Shown here piece after piece: positions 62,416 through 64,000 of a stretch of DNA of 64,000 bases. Position numbers and translations under genes: made by a program. Every line of letters starts with the position of its first letter. Position 1 is the first letter of the stretch. The notes beneath the pieces are model-generated. The model had not been told where the DNA came from and did no database searches. It worked only from the letters and a program-made list of their open reading frames with translations. The DNA comes from Vibrio spartinae (GTDB taxonomy: Bacteria; Pseudomonadota; Gammaproteobacteria; Enterobacterales; Vibrionaceae), in assembly GCF_024347135.1 (NCBI RefSeq), contig NZ_AP024908.1, positions 682,001-746,000 on the forward strand, given 5' to 3'.

Positions 62416-62544
62416 GCAGCACACGCTTGTCACCATAGAAAACACCTTTATCTCGTCATAATCCCCTAATATTTTTATGTTTTTATTGATCTGATTTCAA
62501 GCTAGACTCAATGGAAGCCCTCATATCAATAAAAGGAAAACATC

Positions 62545-63018
62545 ATGATCGAACAAGGTCAGAAACTCCCTGCAGCAACGTTAAGTCAACTGACAGCAGA
62601 TGGCATCGTCAATCATCAGGTTCAAGAACTGTTTGCCGGTAAGAAAGCGGTTTTATTTGCTGTTCCCGGTGCATTTACACCAACCTGCTCGGAAGCTCAT
62701 CTGCCCGGCTATGTTGTGCTGGCCGACCAGTTAAAAGCGAAAGGCATTGATATTATCGCATGTGTTTCTGTCAATGATGCATTTGTAATGCAAGCATGGG
62801 GTGAAGCGCAGAATGCTTCAGAAATTATGATGCTGGCTGATGGCGGTGCCAGTTTCACCAAAGCGATCGGTCTGGAAATGGATACCGAGCAATTCGGTGG
62901 CATTCGCTCGCAACGCTATGCCATGATCATTGAAGATGGCGTGGTCAAGCAGCTCAATGTTGAACCCCCGAAATCATTTGAAGTCAGCAACGCTGAAACA
63001 ATCCTTGCCAGTCTATAA
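62545..63018 (+). CDS. Peroxiredoxin (Prx5-type)
   Basis: This 157-residue thiol peroxidase has the active-site motif PGAFTPTCSEAHLPGY with its peroxidatic Cys near residue 48 and the conserved Arg in GGIRSQRYAMII. Subfamily length and the lack of a fused glutaredoxin fit Prx5 (type II). It would reduce peroxides using a thiol partner. AAAGGA lies ~9 bases before the ATG. It is monocistronic with a strong terminator. Confidence 0.93.
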   Translation: MIEQGQKLPAATLSQLTADGIVNHQVQELFAGKKAVLFAVPGAFTPTCSEAHLPGYVVLADQLKAKGIDIIACVSVNDAFVMQAWGEAQNASEIMMLADGGASFTKAIGLEMDTEQFGGIRSQRYAMIIEDGVVKQLNVEPPKSFEVSNAETILASL

Positions 63019-63040
63019 ATCGCATTGGCAGAGATCAAAA

Positions 63041-63068
63041 AAAAACGGAAACCGAGGTTTCCGTTTTT
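63041..63068 (+). terminator. Terminator of the peroxiredoxin gene
   Basis: AAAAACGGAAACC and GGTTTCCGTTTTT form a perfect 13-bp stem with a GA loop. A- and T-tracts make it bidirectional. Confidence 0.93.
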
Positions 63069-63110
63069 CATGTATTGAGATTCACCGCACCACACAATCA
63101 GTCACGCTAT

Positions 63111-63527
63111 TCACGCCGTTAAATTCGGTAATATCGGGCTGCCTTTTAAACGATGGAATTCAGACAAGGCCACTTTATCTGCCAGCGTGTCAACGTGTGC
63201 TTCAGACAAGTCACACCAAAAGACTTCCTCAGCTTCGAAAGACGAGATACTGCCATCCCAAAAACTGACAACATAATAATGCAGAAGTTGTATCTCTGTT
63301 GTCGGGTGATAGAGCGAACAGAGATAGTGATAATTTTTCGGGGTAACACCGAGTTCTTCCTGAATTTCACGGAACAGCGCTTCTTTTTGCGACTCACCCA
63401 ATTCAATATGACCACCGGGAATAGCAACAATATCAGGATCACATGTTTTATCTTTCGAACGCTTTTCCAGCAGGACCTGGGTATCATCAACCAATAAAAA
63501 AGACACACATTCATGCACTTTCATCAT
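63111..63527 (-). CDS. Nudix hydrolase
   Basis: This 138-residue protein has the Nudix box GGHIELGESQKEALFREIQEELG (key residues G, E, REIQEE, G) at about residues 38-60. It is distinct from the Nudix protein at 19485. The substrate is unknown. I use the ATG at 63527 (MMKVHECVSF), preceded by GGAGGAAG. The frame opens seven codons earlier. It lies 21 bp or more upstream of the peroxiredoxin terminator and follows cbiB on the same strand, so cotranscription is possible. Confidence 0.9.
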   Translation of the reverse strand: MMKVHECVSFLLVDDTQVLLEKRSKDKTCDPDIVAIPGGHIELGESQKEALFREIQEELGVTPKNYHYLCSLYHPTTEIQLLHYYVVSFWDGSISSFEAEEVFWCDLSEAHVDTLADKVALSEFHRLKGSPILPNLTA

Positions 63528-63569
63528 TTTATTCTTCCTCCGGGCCATAACTCACACACCAGCATCACT

Positions 63570-64000
63570 TCATGATAAACCGATTCCTATCGTCCAGCAT
63601 ACACCGATGTCAACCAACAGTGCTAATACCGATACCAGATACATCAGTCGAATCGTGCGCTGGATATCATCTCGCTCAATCGGACGGTGATACTCACCAA
63701 TCCAAGGCTTTTCTATCCGCTGGCCGAAATAATCATTTGCACCGCCAAGCTGTATACCCAAAGCACCGGCAACCGCCGCTTCCGACCATGCACAATTCGG
63801 GCTTTTATGTTGATAGCGATCCCGCCAACCAATGGTGAATGCGCCTCGCGCATCGTAACGCAACAACAAAGCAGCCAGAGAAAATAGTAACCAGCTCAAG
63901 CGCGCAGGTAACCAGTTCGCCAGATCGTCCATTTTGGCAGAAACATAGCCCAACGCTCGGTATTTTTCATGATGATAACCCACCATTGAATCCAACGTAT
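63570..64000 (-). CDS. cbiB: Adenosylcobinamide-phosphate synthase, C-terminal part (runs off the right edge)
   Basis: The C-terminal ~143 residues of CbiB/CobD are present, and the gene enters from beyond the window. LDSMVGYHHEKYRALGYVSA, NWLPARL, HKSPNCAWSEAAVAGALGIQ and EKPWIGEYHRPIERDDI are family hallmarks. The enzyme attaches aminopropanol to adenosylcobyric acid in the membrane. A hydrophobic segment near the C-terminus (LMYLVSVLALLVDIGVCWTI) is a membrane helix. The apparent TTG start at 63995 is internal, because the conserved Thr codon precedes it. Confidence 0.92.
   Translation of the reverse strand, partial: TLDSMVGYHHEKYRALGYVSAKMDDLANWLPARLSWLLFSLAALLLRYDARGAFTIGWRDRYQHKSPNCAWSEAAVAGALGIQLGGANDYFGQRIEKPWIGEYHRPIERDDIQRTIRLMYLVSVLALLVDIGVCWTIGIGLS

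Overview
The window looks like a Vibrionaceae chromosome, most likely a Vibrio. The evidence is the luxPQ pair for AI-2 quorum sensing, the phaB-phaA-phaP-phaC polyhydroxybutyrate operon, the mgsA/helD/yccS neighbourhood, several Vibrio-style chemoreceptors and small Vibrio-type proteins. Many of these genes lie on chromosome 2 in V. cholerae as I remember it, so a second-chromosome location is possible, but that is inference. I saw no rRNA or tRNA gene and no intact transposase.

Region 1 (1-13.4 kb) is the accessory part. After a GNAT-nitrilase fusion gene comes a complete type I-E CRISPR-Cas locus on the minus strand: cas3, cse1, cse2, cas7, cas5, cas6e, cas1, cas2. It is bracketed by two arrays (3 repeats/2 spacers at 1696-1846; 7 repeats/6 spacers at 10921-11315). 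Each array has its own copy of a homologous ~115-bp leader on its right side. The two repeat types differ only in the crRNA hairpin loop. A secreted GH43 arabinanase and a small secreted protein follow. Copies of a short motif (core AGTGTCTGTCC) sit at the edges of every one of these modules. I found it nowhere else in the 64 kb.

Region 2 (13.4-30.1 kb) is rich in signalling genes: an EAL phosphodiesterase, a CHASE-GGDEF diguanylate cyclase and three chemoreceptors (soluble double-PAS, dCache, and PAS/membrane Aer-like). Among them are azoR, an ABC-F ATPase, a Nudix hydrolase, the kbl-tdh threonine-degradation pair and an orphan 6-phospho-beta-glucosidase behind a perfect operator palindrome.

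Region 3 (30.2-48.6 kb) carries RNA metabolism (deaD and rnb, divergent), an orphan PstS-like protein with a Pho-box-like element, clcA, a CobW-type GTPase, the rbgA-type GTPase, the phaBAPC operon, an SH3-domain membrane protein, glgC and mgsA. The deaD start codon lies inside a perfect 8-bp RNA stem, and phaP and phaC are separated by a terminator.

Region 4 (48.6-64 kb) holds helD, yccS, two small Vibrio-type proteins (one resembling a miniature flagellar rod/hook protein), cobQ, an outer-membrane barrel, luxPQ, a GIY-YIG protein, yceH, a coiled-coil protein, a peroxiredoxin, a second Nudix hydrolase and the 3' part of cbiB running off the right edge. Two 15-bp tandem repeats (47.8 kb and 62.3 kb) lie in intergenic space.

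The most rewarding targets for follow-up are the motif-bounded CRISPR/accessory block, the loop-only repeat divergence, the sequestered deaD start codon, the 108-residue rod-like protein and the small ORF abutting luxP.
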